DNA of 64,000 nt from Corynebacterium humireducens NBRC 106098 = DSM 45392 (GTDB taxonomy: Bacteria; Actinomycetota; Actinomycetes; Mycobacteriales; Mycobacteriaceae): NCBI RefSeq assembly GCF_000819445.1, contig NZ_CP005286.1:1674001-1738000 (forward strand). Direction: 5' to 3'. Of the stretch, positions 43,622-55,130 are shown one piece after another; positions within the stretch are counted from its first letter, which is position 1, and each line of letters begins with the position of its first letter. Below the pieces are notes generated by a model. That model was given only the letters and a program-made list of their open reading frames with translations. It did not search any database and was not told the origin of the DNA. Made by a program: the position numbers and the translations under genes.

Positions 43622-45090
43622 ACCCGGTCCTCGAGGGAGCGGCGGGTGACGGGGTCGGAGCCGTCCCAGTACTCGACGTTCTTCAGCTCGGGCAGCATGT
43701 CGCGGTGGAAGACGGGGTCGATGCCGTGGCTGCGCTGCTCGCCGTAGTTGCGCAGCAGCTTGATGGCCACGCCGCCGAGCGGGACGATCGCGATGAGGTT
43801 GATGAACACCATCGTCGCAGCGAAGGTGTCACCGAGGGCCCAGACGAGCGGCAGGGAACCGACGGCGCCGAAGAACACGAAACCGACGACGACCACGCGG
43901 AACACGGTGAGGGCCGCGGCCGACCCGGTGAGGTACTCGATGTTCGTCTGCGCGAGGTAGTAGTTGCCCAGGATCGAGGAGAACGCCAGGAAGAAGAGGA
44001 TGAACGTGAGGAAGTGCGTGCCCCACGCCCCGACGGTGCCGGCCAGCGCCTGCTGCGTGAGCGCGGCACCCTGGACGGTTTCCCCGTAGGCGATGTCCTC
44101 GACGCCCAGCAGGATGATCACGGCGGTGATGGAGCAGATGACGATGGTGTCGAAGTACACGCCGAGGGTCTGCACCAGGCCCTGCTTCACCGGGTGGGAG
44201 ACGGTCGCGGTGGCGGCGGCGTTCGGGGCGGAACCCATGCCGGCCTCGTTGGAGAACAGACCGCGGCGCATGCCGTTCATGAAGGCGGCTCCGACCGCGG
44301 CACCGGCGATCTCCCGGAGTCCCAGGGCGTGACCGACGATGTCGGCGAGCACACCCGGCACCTCCTGGATGCGCAGCGCGATGACGATGAACGCCACCAC
44401 GAGGTACGCGATCGCCATGAACGGCACGATGATCTGCGTGGCGTGGGCGATGCGGCGCACGCCACCGAAGATGACCATCGCGGTGAACATCGCGAGCATG
44501 CCGCCGACGACCATCTTGAAGGTGTTGTCGTCGCGCTCGAGGGAACCACCGACGGCCTCGACGATGGAGTTGGTCTGGATGGCGTTGTACACGAAGCCGT
44601 AGGTGATGGAGATGAACACCGCGAAGATGACCGCCAGCCACCGCGCGTTGAGGCCACGGGTCATGTAGTACGCGGGGCCACCGTGGTAGTTGCCGTGGGC
44701 GTCTTTGGTCTTCCACAGCTGCGCGAGCGTGGACTCGACGAAGGCGGTGGCACCACCGATGATGGCGATCATCCACATCCAGAACACCGCGCCGGGCCCG
44801 CCGAGGGTGATGGCGACGGCGACGCCGGCGATGTTGCCGGTGCCGACGCGGGAGGCCGCGGAGATGGTGAAGGCCTGGAAGGCGGAGATGCCGCCGTAGT
44901 CCTCATCCTTGTTCTTGCCGGGGATACCGGGCTTCTCCATGACGGAGCGGAGCATGTCGGGCACCATCCGGATCTGTACGAGGATGGTGCGGATTCCGAA
45001 GTACAGACCGGCCGCGATCAGCAGCCAGGGTACGACGGTCCACAGGTTGTCGTTGATCGTCCCTGTGACGAACGATTCGAGTGATTCCAT
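43618..45090 (-). CDS. Alanine/glycine:cation symporter (AGCS family)
   Basis: A 490-residue transporter with about eleven hydrophobic segments. The family features are clear: an N-terminal segment with WLLIAAGLYFGIRT, SAASRVGTGNIAGVAVAITLGGPGAVFWMW, and FMNGMRRGLFSNEAGMGSAPNAAATA. It probably takes up alanine or glycine with Na+. TACCTT 6 nt before the ATG, together with GAGGA, leaves open either leaderless or short-leader initiation. It is not usually part of this operon. Confidence 0.92.
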   Translation of the reverse strand: MESLESFVTGTINDNLWTVVPWLLIAAGLYFGIRTILVQIRMVPDMLRSVMEKPGIPGKNKDEDYGGISAFQAFTISAASRVGTGNIAGVAVAITLGGPGAVFWMWMIAIIGGATAFVESTLAQLWKTKDAHGNYHGGPAYYMTRGLNARWLAVIFAVFISITYGFVYNAIQTNSIVEAVGGSLERDDNTFKMVVGGMLAMFTAMVIFGGVRRIAHATQIIVPFMAIAYLVVAFIVIALRIQEVPGVLADIVGHALGLREIAGAAVGAAFMNGMRRGLFSNEAGMGSAPNAAATATVSHPVKQGLVQTLGVYFDTIVICSITAVIILLGVEDIAYGETVQGAALTQQALAGTVGAWGTHFLTFILFFLAFSSILGNYYLAQTNIEYLTGSAAALTVFRVVVVGFVFFGAVGSLPLVWALGDTFAATMVFINLIAIVPLGGVAIKLLRNYGEQRSHGIDPVFHRDMLPELKNVEYWDGSDPVTRRSLEDRV

Positions 45091-45121
45091 TCCTCAAAGG
45101 TAGCGCTAAATGTGCTCCAGG

Positions 45122-45949
45122 TCACTGACACTTTTCGCAGAAATGAGATGACCGGCCACCGATGACGATCCTCCGCAGCGGCGTCCCGCAGCGCCTGCAC
45201 GGCTCCCCCTCCCGCCCGTAGGCGTTGAGGGAACGGGAGAAGTAGCCGGACTCGCCGTTGACGTTGACGTAGAGCGAGTCGAAGGACGTGCCGCCCTCCG
45301 CGAGTGCCCGGCGCATGACGTCCTCGGCCGCCTCCAGCAGTGCCACCGCCTCCCGCTGCAGCAGCGACGAGGCCCGGCGCGTCGGGGCGATACCCGCCTG
45401 CCACAGGGCCTCATCGGCGTAGATGTTGCCGATCCCGCTGACGATCTCCTGGTTGAGCAGCACCGACTTGATCGGCGAGCGTTTCCGGCGGATCAGCCGC
45501 GCGACCGCGACGCGGTCGAAGTCCTCCTCCAGCGGATCCAGCGCCACGTGCGCCACCGGCACGGGCACCCCGCCGACCTGCGGGGTGTACAGCCAGCGGC
45601 CGAAGGTGCGCTGATCGACGAACGCGAGTTCGCGAGCCCGGCCGGCGGCGTCGGTGAGTGAGGCGTGGATGCGCATGTGCGGTGACGTGCACACGCCGGG
45701 GTCCCCGACGAGCATCTGCCCGCTCATGCCCAGGTGGACGTAGAGGGCGTCGTCACCGAGGTCCAGCCAGAGGTACTTGCCGCGTCGGCGTACCTCGTCG
45801 ATACGGGCGCCGACGAGCAGATCCGCCAGGGGTGCGTCCTGCCCGCGGTTCGCGCGGGGGTGCAGCACGGTGACGTCCTCGAAGGTCGCGCCACCCAGGT
45901 GTTCCGCGAGTCCCCGGCGGACGACCTCAACCTCGGGGAGTTCCGGCAC
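45122..45949 (-). CDS. mutM: Formamidopyrimidine-DNA glycosylase
   Basis: A 275-residue base-excision enzyme for 8-oxoguanine and FapyG. It has the N-terminal catalytic [14 protein letters not shown] (Pro2, Glu3), the H2TH region [12 protein letters not shown] with the catalytic Lys upstream, and the C-terminal zinc finger [24 protein letters not shown]. All four Cys are present. It overlaps the end of rnc by 23 nt, so it is translationally coupled. Confidence 0.96.
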   Translation of the reverse strand: MPELPEVEVVRRGLAEHLGGATFEDVTVLHPRANRGQDAPLADLLVGARIDEVRRRGKYLWLDLGDDALYVHLGMSGQMLVGDPGVCTSPHMRIHASLTDAAGRARELAFVDQRTFGRWLYTPQVGGVPVPVAHVALDPLEEDFDRVAVARLIRRKRSPIKSVLLNQEIVSGIGNIYADEALWQAGIAPTRRASSLLQREAVALLEAAEDVMRRALAEGGTSFDSLYVNVNGESGYFSRSLNAYGREGEPCRRCGTPLRRIVIGGRSSHFCEKCQ

Positions 45950-46688
45950 GCGGATTCTCCTTCAGCGCGAGATAGGCCTCGCGCGCGGAGGCCTGCTCGG
46001 CGATCTTCTTGCTCGGGCCGACGCCACGTCCCAGCTCGACGCCGTTGACGGTCACCAGGGCGCTGAACGTGAGATCGTGCTCGGGGCCGGTCGACGTGGC
46101 CTCGTACACCGGCATCGGGTACTTGAGCTCCGCGGCCCGCTCCTGCAGGTTCGTCTTCCAGTCGCGGTGGATGTTGCTTGCCGACGCAGTGTTGATCTTC
46201 TCCGCGAACAGGCGCAGGACCACGCTGCGGGCGACCTCGAAACCGTGCTCCAGGTAGATCGCGCCCAGCAGCGCCTCGGTGGTGTCCGCGAGGATGGAGT
46301 CCTTCTCGCGGCCCTCGGTGACCAGCTCTCCCCTGCCGAGCAGGATGTGCGGGCCGAGGTTGATCTCCCGGGCGATGTCGGCCAGTCCGAAGCGGGACAC
46401 GATGGAGGCACGCATCTTCGAGATGTCCGACTCCGGACGCGACGGGTACTGGTCGTAGAGCTGGTTGGCCACGGACAGGCCGAGGACGGCGTCGCCGAGG
46501 AACTCGAGACGCTCGTTGTTCGGCAGGTTGCCGTTCTCGTTGGCGAAGCTGCGGTGGGTCAGCGCCAGCCGCAGGTGGGTGTCGGAGACGGTGACCCCGA
46601 GGGCGTCGAGAAGCGGGGTGTGGTCGACCGCCGCGAAGGCCGCGGCCCAGGCCTCCTTGCCCGTGGGCCGGGAACGCCTCCGACTCAC
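45927..46688 (-). CDS. rnc: Ribonuclease III
   Basis: A 253-residue double-strand RNA endonuclease for rRNA processing. The signature [14 protein letters not shown], the second acidic site [15 protein letters not shown] and the C-terminal dsRNA-binding domain ([13 protein letters not shown] ... [19 protein letters not shown]) are intact. The GTG start overlaps the DUF177 stop (GTGA). The gene order DUF177-rnc-mutM is conserved in actinobacteria. Confidence 0.96.
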   Translation of the reverse strand: MSRRRSRPTGKEAWAAAFAAVDHTPLLDALGVTVSDTHLRLALTHRSFANENGNLPNNERLEFLGDAVLGLSVANQLYDQYPSRPESDISKMRASIVSRFGLADIAREINLGPHILLGRGELVTEGREKDSILADTTEALLGAIYLEHGFEVARSVVLRLFAEKINTASASNIHRDWKTNLQERAAELKYPMPVYEATSTGPEHDLTFSALVTVNGVELGRGVGPSKKIAEQASAREAYLALKENPRAGTPRG

Positions 46689-47191
46689 AGGAACTTCTCC
46701 AGGTCGGCCCAGCGCGGGTCGAGCGGCTGGTACTCGCCGGAGACGCCGTCCGGGGCGGGGGTCTCGGAGTCGTCGCAGCCGCCCTCGCACTGCGGGTTGA
46801 AGGGCAGGGTCAGCCCGGCCTCGTCGATGACGGCCTGCAGCAGGTCGATCTCGTCGCCGACGATCTCCGGCAGCTCGTCAACCTCGCCCTCATCGTCGGC
46901 GTCACCGGTGACGAAGTCGTCGGAGCCGGAGAACACCTGCTGGACGCGGAGCTCCAGCGGTGGGGTGAGGTCGGCGAGGCAGCGGACGCACTGGCCGGTG
47001 AGCTGGCCGGTGACGGTCGCGTCGACGAGCACTCCCCCGCCCAGCTGGGTGAGGGTGGCGTCGACGGTGACCTCCGAGCCCTCGGCGATGCCGATCATCT
47101 CCGGCCCGATGCGGGTGGGGGCGGGGCCGGTCTGGGTGCACTGCGCGAAGTCGGTGAGACGGGCGACGTTGAACACGAAAGGTGAAGTCAT
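46685..47191 (-). CDS. DUF177/YceD-family protein
   Basis: A 168-residue acidic protein. CVRCLADLTPPLELRVQQVF followed by EIDLLQAVIDEAGLTLPFNPQCEGGC is the YceD pattern with paired Cys. In plants and E. coli relatives act in 23S rRNA accumulation; here the role is inferred. In other bacteria rpmF follows, but here rnc does. It lies 12 nt after sepIVA. Confidence 0.9.
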   Translation of the reverse strand: MTSPFVFNVARLTDFAQCTQTGPAPTRIGPEMIGIAEGSEVTVDATLTQLGGGVLVDATVTGQLTGQCVRCLADLTPPLELRVQQVFSGSDDFVTGDADDEGEVDELPEIVGDEIDLLQAVIDEAGLTLPFNPQCEGGCDDSETPAPDGVSGEYQPLDPRWADLEKFL

Positions 47192-47203
47192 AACGTACCG
47201 AGC

Positions 47204-47908
47204 CTACTCAGTTCGGCGGCGGGACACACCTGCGCCCCGACGCAGCGCCTGACGGTCGCGGGTCACGGTGCGCAGGACCTCGTTGAGGGAGCCCTCGAAC
47301 TCGGAGAGCTTGGAGTCGACGAACTCGTCGCACTCGCTGCGCAGACGCTCGGAATCCGCGTGGGCGGCGTCGACGATGCGGTGCGCCTCCTCGTTCGCGC
47401 GACGCACGACCTCGGACTCGGAGACCAGTCGCTCCTGCTCCGCGATGCCCTCGTCGACGCTGCGCCGGTAGGAGTCGTTGCCGTCCTCGATGAGGCGGTC
47501 GGCCTCGACCTGGGCACGGTGGATGGTGTCCTCCGCTTCACGACGCGCCGACGTCACCATGTGGTCGGCGTCGTCCTCCGCCTTCGCCACCATGGTGGTG
47601 GCGCGGTGCTGGGCCTCGTCGACCATGTGGTCGGCGTCCGCCCGGGCGCGGGAGACGATCTCGTGGGCCTCCGCCTCGGCTGCGGCGATCATGTCGCGGG
47701 CCCGGTCCTCGGCCCCGCGGAGGATCTCGTCGCGCTGGTCCAGGACATCCTGGGCGTCGTCGATCTCGACGGGCAGGGCGTTACGCAGATCGTCGAGAAG
47801 CGCGAGGGTGTCGTTGCGCGGCACCATGCAGTTGGAGGTCATGGGCACGCCGTAGGCCTGCTCCACGGTCTGGTTGAGCTCGTCCAGGGCTTCGAAGACT
47901 CTATACAT
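47204..47908 (-). CDS. DivIVA-like septation protein (SepIVA)
   Basis: A 234-residue coiled-coil protein beginning MYRVFEALDELNQTVEQAYGVPMTSNC, the pattern of the mycobacterial septal factor SepIVA (Rv2927c type). From residue 45 it is almost continuous charged heptads (AEAEAHEIVSRARADADHM). No membrane segment is present. Synteny with DUF177-rnc-mutM-smc matches mycobacteria. TAATCT (47916-47921) 7 nt before the ATG suggests leaderless transcription, and the gdhA terminator lies immediately upstream. Confidence 0.88.
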   Translation of the reverse strand: MYRVFEALDELNQTVEQAYGVPMTSNCMVPRNDTLALLDDLRNALPVEIDDAQDVLDQRDEILRGAEDRARDMIAAAEAEAHEIVSRARADADHMVDEAQHRATTMVAKAEDDADHMVTSARREAEDTIHRAQVEADRLIEDGNDSYRRSVDEGIAEQERLVSESEVVRRANEEAHRIVDAAHADSERLRSECDEFVDSKLSEFEGSLNEVLRTVTRDRQALRRGAGVSRRRTE

Positions 47909-47921
47909 GACTCAAAGATTA

Positions 47922-47959
47922 CTGGCCCTGCCGCACAATGTGTGGTGCGGCAGGGCCAG
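47922..47959 (-). terminator. Terminator after gdhA
   Basis: Perfect 15-bp arms (47922-47936 and 47945-47959) with an 8-base loop. The minus strand continues TAATCTTTG, a modest U-rich tail that also carries the sepIVA -10 box. Confidence 0.85.
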
Positions 47960-47985
47960 GGGGTCAGGGAATCCTGTGGAGAGCC

Positions 47986-50909
<2,924 letters not shown>

Positions 50910-50939
50910 GAGGAAAGACTAGCCAATAACCTGGTGGGT

Positions 50940-52265
50940 ATGAACCTCCCCGTCAACGCGCACCGCGACCCCATCACCATCATGGCCGACGGAACGATCA
51001 AACAGGTCAACCCGTTCTCCGGGACCGAGGTGTGGACCGTTCCGGGCCGGGGCAACCGCCCCCTGGCGAAACCGGCCGTCGACCCCGCCCCCCTGGGCCC
51101 GCACGACCGTGACCACCGCTGCGCCTTCTGCCCCGCCACCCCCCTGGCCACCCCGCCGGAGAAGTCTCGCATGGTCCGCGACGGGTCCGGGTGGCGGATC
51201 CTCAACGGACTGCTACCCCACGAACTCGACGACACGGTGCCCGAGTTCCGCCGCGTGCCCAACCTCTTCGAGATCATCTCCTACGACTACTGGGCCAAGA
51301 ACTACGGCTACGAGATGGACTCGGAGACCACCGCCCGCATGGCGACGTACCTGGCGGACCCGGCGGGGCGTCGGCACGTGCTCGACATCGTGCGCACCCG
51401 TCTCACCGCCGGCGGGCAGTCCGCGGACCTCTCCGAGGAGAAGCTCCTCGAGTACGCGCCCGCCTACTTCGGCGGCGGCCACGACGTCATCATCTCGCGC
51501 CGTCACTTCACCGATGAGGCCACGCACGACAACGAGCTCGCGTCCTCCGGCACCCTCACCCCGGAGGAGCACTTCGCGCTCACCCTGTTCACGATCGACG
51601 GCATCGACGACCTCTACCAGCGCAACCGCTACGCCCCCTACGTCGCGGCGTTCCAGAACTGGCTGGCCCCCGCCGGCGCGTCCTTCGACCACCTGCACAA
51701 GCAGCTCGTGGCCATCGACGCCCGTTCCGTCCAGGCCGAGCTGGAGATCTCCCGTCTGCGCAACAACCACAACATCTACAACGAGTGGGGCGTCGACTAC
51801 GCCGGCTACCGCAACCTCATCATCGCGGAGAACGAGCACGCCGTCGTCCACGCCGGTTTCGGACACCGCTACCCCACCCTGACGATCTACTCCCGTTCCG
51901 CCACCCCGGAACCCTGGCTGATGTCCAACGCCGAGATCCGCGGCATGAGTGACCTCATCCACGCCTGCCATGCCGCCACCGGCCCAGATGTGCCCGTCAA
52001 CGAGGAGTGGCACCACCGCCCCGTCGACCTGGACCTGCCCATGCCCTGGCGTGTGAACATCAAGTGGCGCGTCTCGACGCTCGCCGGTTTCGAGGGCGGC
52101 ACCAAGATCTTCGTCAACACCCTGTCCCCCGACAACGTCCGTGACCGCATGGTCTCCGCGATGTACCGGCTGCGGGACGAGGGGCGGATCGCCCAGGACA
52201 TCCGGATCGCCACGGAGTGCTCCGCCCGCCGCAACTCGCTGCTCTACAACCCGCTGCTGCAGTAG
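50940..52265 (+). CDS. GalT-like (DUF4921) protein
   Basis: A 441-residue protein related to galactose-1-phosphate uridylyltransferases. CAFCPATP near residue 60 resembles a zinc-binding pair, and FDHLHKQLVAI near residue 245 contains the His-x-His of the HIT/GalT nucleotidyl-transfer site. It lacks the GalT His-Pro-His signature in its usual form, so galactose metabolism is not certain. It fits the corynebacterial DUF4921 group as I recall it. TAACCT (50927-50932) ends 7 nt before the ATG. A strong terminator follows. Confidence 0.78.
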   Translation: MNLPVNAHRDPITIMADGTIKQVNPFSGTEVWTVPGRGNRPLAKPAVDPAPLGPHDRDHRCAFCPATPLATPPEKSRMVRDGSGWRILNGLLPHELDDTVPEFRRVPNLFEIISYDYWAKNYGYEMDSETTARMATYLADPAGRRHVLDIVRTRLTAGGQSADLSEEKLLEYAPAYFGGGHDVIISRRHFTDEATHDNELASSGTLTPEEHFALTLFTIDGIDDLYQRNRYAPYVAAFQNWLAPAGASFDHLHKQLVAIDARSVQAELEISRLRNNHNIYNEWGVDYAGYRNLIIAENEHAVVHAGFGHRYPTLTIYSRSATPEPWLMSNAEIRGMSDLIHACHAATGPDVPVNEEWHHRPVDLDLPMPWRVNIKWRVSTLAGFEGGTKIFVNTLSPDNVRDRMVSAMYRLRDEGRIAQDIRIATECSARRNSLLYNPLLQ

Positions 52266-52280
52266 TTCCGGGGTGGTGCG

Positions 52281-52306
52281 AGAGTGCGCAACTGCGCACT
52301 CTTTTT
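52281..52306 (+). terminator. Intrinsic terminator after GalT-like gene
   Basis: AGAGTGCGC (52281-52289) pairs perfectly with GCGCACTCT (52294-52302) around AACT, followed by TTTT. It contains one copy of the recurrent GTGCGCA-NN-TGCGCAC palindrome. Confidence 0.9.
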
Positions 52307-52404
52307 ACCCGCTGACCTGCGGCGACAGCTTTGGGAGATCTCATGTCCGGGGCACCTGCTACGGTGGCCGTGATCGAACACCAATTCGACCACCGGGGGA
52401 ATTC

Positions 52405-53685
52405 TTGCTCGCCACGATCACCGAGCCGTCCACACTCACCGACCGTCAACTCACCACCTCGATCACGCACGCCCACCGCAACCTCACCCGCCACAAGGCC
52501 GCCTTCATCCTCCACCTCGCCGAGTTCGACGACCGCGGCCTCGCCCGCACCTTGGGCGCCACCACCACCGCCGACTGGGCCGTGCGCACCCAGGACCTCT
52601 CGCGGCGAACCGCCTACGAGTACCTCCAGGTCGGCCGGGCGCTCCGCCCCTTCATCCTGCTCACCGGGGCCTTCACGGCGGGCGACATCTCCTACTCCAA
52701 GGTCCGCCTGCTCCTGCAGTACGTCACCCTGAACAACGAGCTTGAGCTGCTGGAGCTGGCCCGCGCCCACGCCATCACCGAACTCGAGGTCCTCCTCGCC
52801 GGCCATGAACGCGTCGGTGGACGCCCACGCAAGGCGGGCAACCGGCTCTCCGTCGCCGTCGACCCCGAGTCCGGGCGCGTGAACTTCTGGGGCAGCCTCG
52901 ACCCTGAGCGCGGTGCCGAGTTCCTCGCCGCCCTCAAGGCCGCGGAACTGAGCCCCACCGGTGACGTACCGGAGCCGGAACCAGGCCCGGACTCCTCGAA
53001 CACCCGCTTCGGCACACCCATCGCCGCCACCCGCGTCGGGGCGTTCATCACGATGTGCCACATCACCCGCACCAACGCCACGGAGGCTGCCCGCACCGCC
53101 CCCGGCGCGCAGGTGAACATCGTCATCGGCCCCGACGACCGGGCCAGCCTGCCCACCCAGCCCGGCGCGGCGAGCGGGGAACTGCTGCGCAGCATCCTCA
53201 ACGGTTTCTTCGCGGTCCAGATCCGGGATGCCCGCGGACGCGTGCTCAACCTCTCCCGCACCTCCCGCCTGGCCAATGCCGCGCAGGTCAAGGTCCTGCT
53301 GACCCGCTGGCACTACCGCTGCGCCACCCCGGGGTGCACCTGCACCCGCTGGCTCGAGTTCCACCACATCCTCGCCTGGGCCTCCGGAGGTGCCACCGAC
53401 CTTGACAACCTGATACCCCTGTGCCCGACGCACCACGCGATGGTCTCCAACGGTGAGCTGGTCATCGTGCCGGATGAGCGTGACCCGTCGCTCCTGCGCT
53501 TCCGCTTCCCCGGCGGGGAGTCCTACACGTCGGTGGACAGCGGGCCCCCGATGCTGGATCTGGCGATGGGGCAGCACTCCGACCGCTACTCGCACGGCCC
53601 GGTGCCGAAGGGCGACGAAGAACTTCTCGACGTATGGGAGCACCAGGACACCTTCGACGACGTCACCCCAGGTCACACCCCCTAA
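52405..53685 (+). CDS. DUF222-HNH endonuclease-like protein
   Basis: A 426-residue protein of the 13E12-repeat type: an N-terminal DUF222 domain (about residues 10-300) and a C-terminal HNH nuclease (LEFHHILAWASGGATDLDNLIPLCPTHH) with Cys residues CATPGCTC preceding it. I chose the TTG at 52405 because GGGGGA lies 6 nt upstream, the frame has no better start, and TACGGT at 52360-52365 gives a 33-nt leader. The gene is flanked on both sides by the same palindromic hairpin. Such genes are often multicopy; their role is not established. Confidence 0.88.
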   Translation: MLATITEPSTLTDRQLTTSITHAHRNLTRHKAAFILHLAEFDDRGLARTLGATTTADWAVRTQDLSRRTAYEYLQVGRALRPFILLTGAFTAGDISYSKVRLLLQYVTLNNELELLELARAHAITELEVLLAGHERVGGRPRKAGNRLSVAVDPESGRVNFWGSLDPERGAEFLAALKAAELSPTGDVPEPEPGPDSSNTRFGTPIAATRVGAFITMCHITRTNATEAARTAPGAQVNIVIGPDDRASLPTQPGAASGELLRSILNGFFAVQIRDARGRVLNLSRTSRLANAAQVKVLLTRWHYRCATPGCTCTRWLEFHHILAWASGGATDLDNLIPLCPTHHAMVSNGELVIVPDERDPSLLRFRFPGGESYTSVDSGPPMLDLAMGQHSDRYSHGPVPKGDEELLDVWEHQDTFDDVTPGHTP

Positions 53686-53707
53686 AGTGTGCGCAACTGC
53701 GCACTTT
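53684..53707. terminator. Palindromic hairpin after DUF222-HNH gene
   Basis: GTGCGCA-AC-TGCGCAC (53689-53704) sits directly behind the TAA stop, with outer A and T runs (AAAG before, TTT after) extending the stem with a small bulge. It is probably a weak terminator and resembles the hairpin at 52281-52306. Confidence 0.65.
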
Positions 53708-53788
53708 CCGGGTACCGTTCCCTCCTCCCCTGCTCTACTCTGGACACCAGTCCACCTCCCCCCCCTGCAAGGAGTCCCCGAACCCCCG

Positions 53789-55042
53789 ATGAGCGACATC
53801 GCCCGTCTCCTCGCCCACCACGACGTCGATCTCAGCTGGCAGAGGTCCTTCTACGAGGACCTCCACGAACGCCCCGAGCTGTCCGGACACGAGCACGAGA
53901 CGGCGGAGAAGATCGCGCGGAAGCTCGAGGACTTCGACTGTGAGGTCACCACCCACATCGGCGGTTTCGGCATCGTCGCCGTCTTCCGCAACGGGGAGGG
54001 CCCCACCGCCCTGTTCCGCGCCGACTTCGACGCCCTCCCGATCACCGAGAAGACCGGCGTGCCCTTCGCCTCCACGCGCGTGCGCCCCGGCCCGGACGGC
54101 ACCCGGACGGGTGTGATGCACGCCTGCGGCCACGACATGCACACCACCGCCCTGCTGGGGACGTGTGCGCTTCTCGACGCCCACCGGGATGCCTGGTCCG
54201 GCACCTTCATCGCCCTGTTCCAGCCCGCGGAGGAGACGGGTGAGGGCGCGGCCGCGATGGTCGCCGACGGTCTGGTCACCCGCATCCCCCACCCCGACGT
54301 GTGCCTCGGCCAGCACATCATGCCCGGCCGCGCGGGAGAGGTACAGACAAAGGTGGGACCCCAGTTCGCCGCCTGCGACTCCATCCGCATCACCATCCCG
54401 GGCCGCTCCGCCCACGGTTCCATGCCGCACAACGCGATCGACCCGACCTATATCGCGGCGATGGTCATCATCCGTCTGCAGGGCATCGTCGGCCGCGCGG
54501 TGGACCCCAACGACTTCGCCGTCATCTCCGTGGGTTCCCTGCACTCGGGGACGACGAACAACATCATCCCCTCCTCCGCGGAACTGGTGCTCAACTGCCG
54601 TTTCTACAGTGAGACCACGAAGCGCCGAGTCTACGCCGCCATCCGCCGGGTGGTGGAGGCGGAGTGCGTGGCGTCGGGAAGCGAGGAGGCGCCGACCTTC
54701 GAGTTCTTCGGTCACGGCGAGCTCGTCGACAACAGCCCGGAGGTGTTCGCCACCGTCCGCCCGGTCTTCGACGAGGTCTTCGGACGCGAGTCGGTGGACG
54801 CGCAGCGGACGACGGTGTCGGAGGATTTCGCGAACATCCCCAAGGCCTTCGGCGTCCCCTACATGTACTGGGTCGTGGGCTGCACGCCGCAGGACCTGTG
54901 GGACCGCGCGGTGGCGGAGAATCGGGTGAAGGAGGACGTTCCTGTGAACCACATGAACACTTTCCTCCCCGAATACGAACCCACCGTCTCCGCCACCACG
55001 CGGGCGGCCACCGCAGGTGTGCTCGCTTATCTGGGTCACTGA
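53789..55042 (+). CDS. M20-family amidohydrolase
   Basis: A 417-residue metalloamidase of the AmiA/HipO/ACY1-like group. Metal ligands and catalysis lie in HACGHDMHTTALLG, FQPAEETGEGAAAM, LGQHIMPG and RSAHGSMPH, with a dimerisation domain between. It likely removes N-acyl groups from amino acids or peptides; the substrate is unclear. AAGGAG lies 12 nt upstream, farther than usual. The nearest promoter candidate is TACTCT near 53735. Confidence 0.88.
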   Translation: MSDIARLLAHHDVDLSWQRSFYEDLHERPELSGHEHETAEKIARKLEDFDCEVTTHIGGFGIVAVFRNGEGPTALFRADFDALPITEKTGVPFASTRVRPGPDGTRTGVMHACGHDMHTTALLGTCALLDAHRDAWSGTFIALFQPAEETGEGAAAMVADGLVTRIPHPDVCLGQHIMPGRAGEVQTKVGPQFAACDSIRITIPGRSAHGSMPHNAIDPTYIAAMVIIRLQGIVGRAVDPNDFAVISVGSLHSGTTNNIIPSSAELVLNCRFYSETTKRRVYAAIRRVVEAECVASGSEEAPTFEFFGHGELVDNSPEVFATVRPVFDEVFGRESVDAQRTTVSEDFANIPKAFGVPYMYWVVGCTPQDLWDRAVAENRVKEDVPVNHMNTFLPEYEPTVSATTRAATAGVLAYLGH

Positions 55043-55065
55043 GGCGCGGAACGCCAGGGGTGCCT

Positions 55066-55130
55066 ATATGCTGAGACAAGTGGCTACCTGAGATAGCCCT
55101 TTGCCAGCCCGACAACCCAGGAGTTAACCC
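55066..55130 (+). promoter_or_regulatory. glgP promoter and leader
   Basis: TATGCT near 55067-55072 is a -10 candidate, leaving a leader of about 55 nt. The leader contains a small inverted repeat (GGCTA...TAGCC, about 55083-55099). AGGAG precedes the ATG by 8 nt. Confidence 0.5.
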
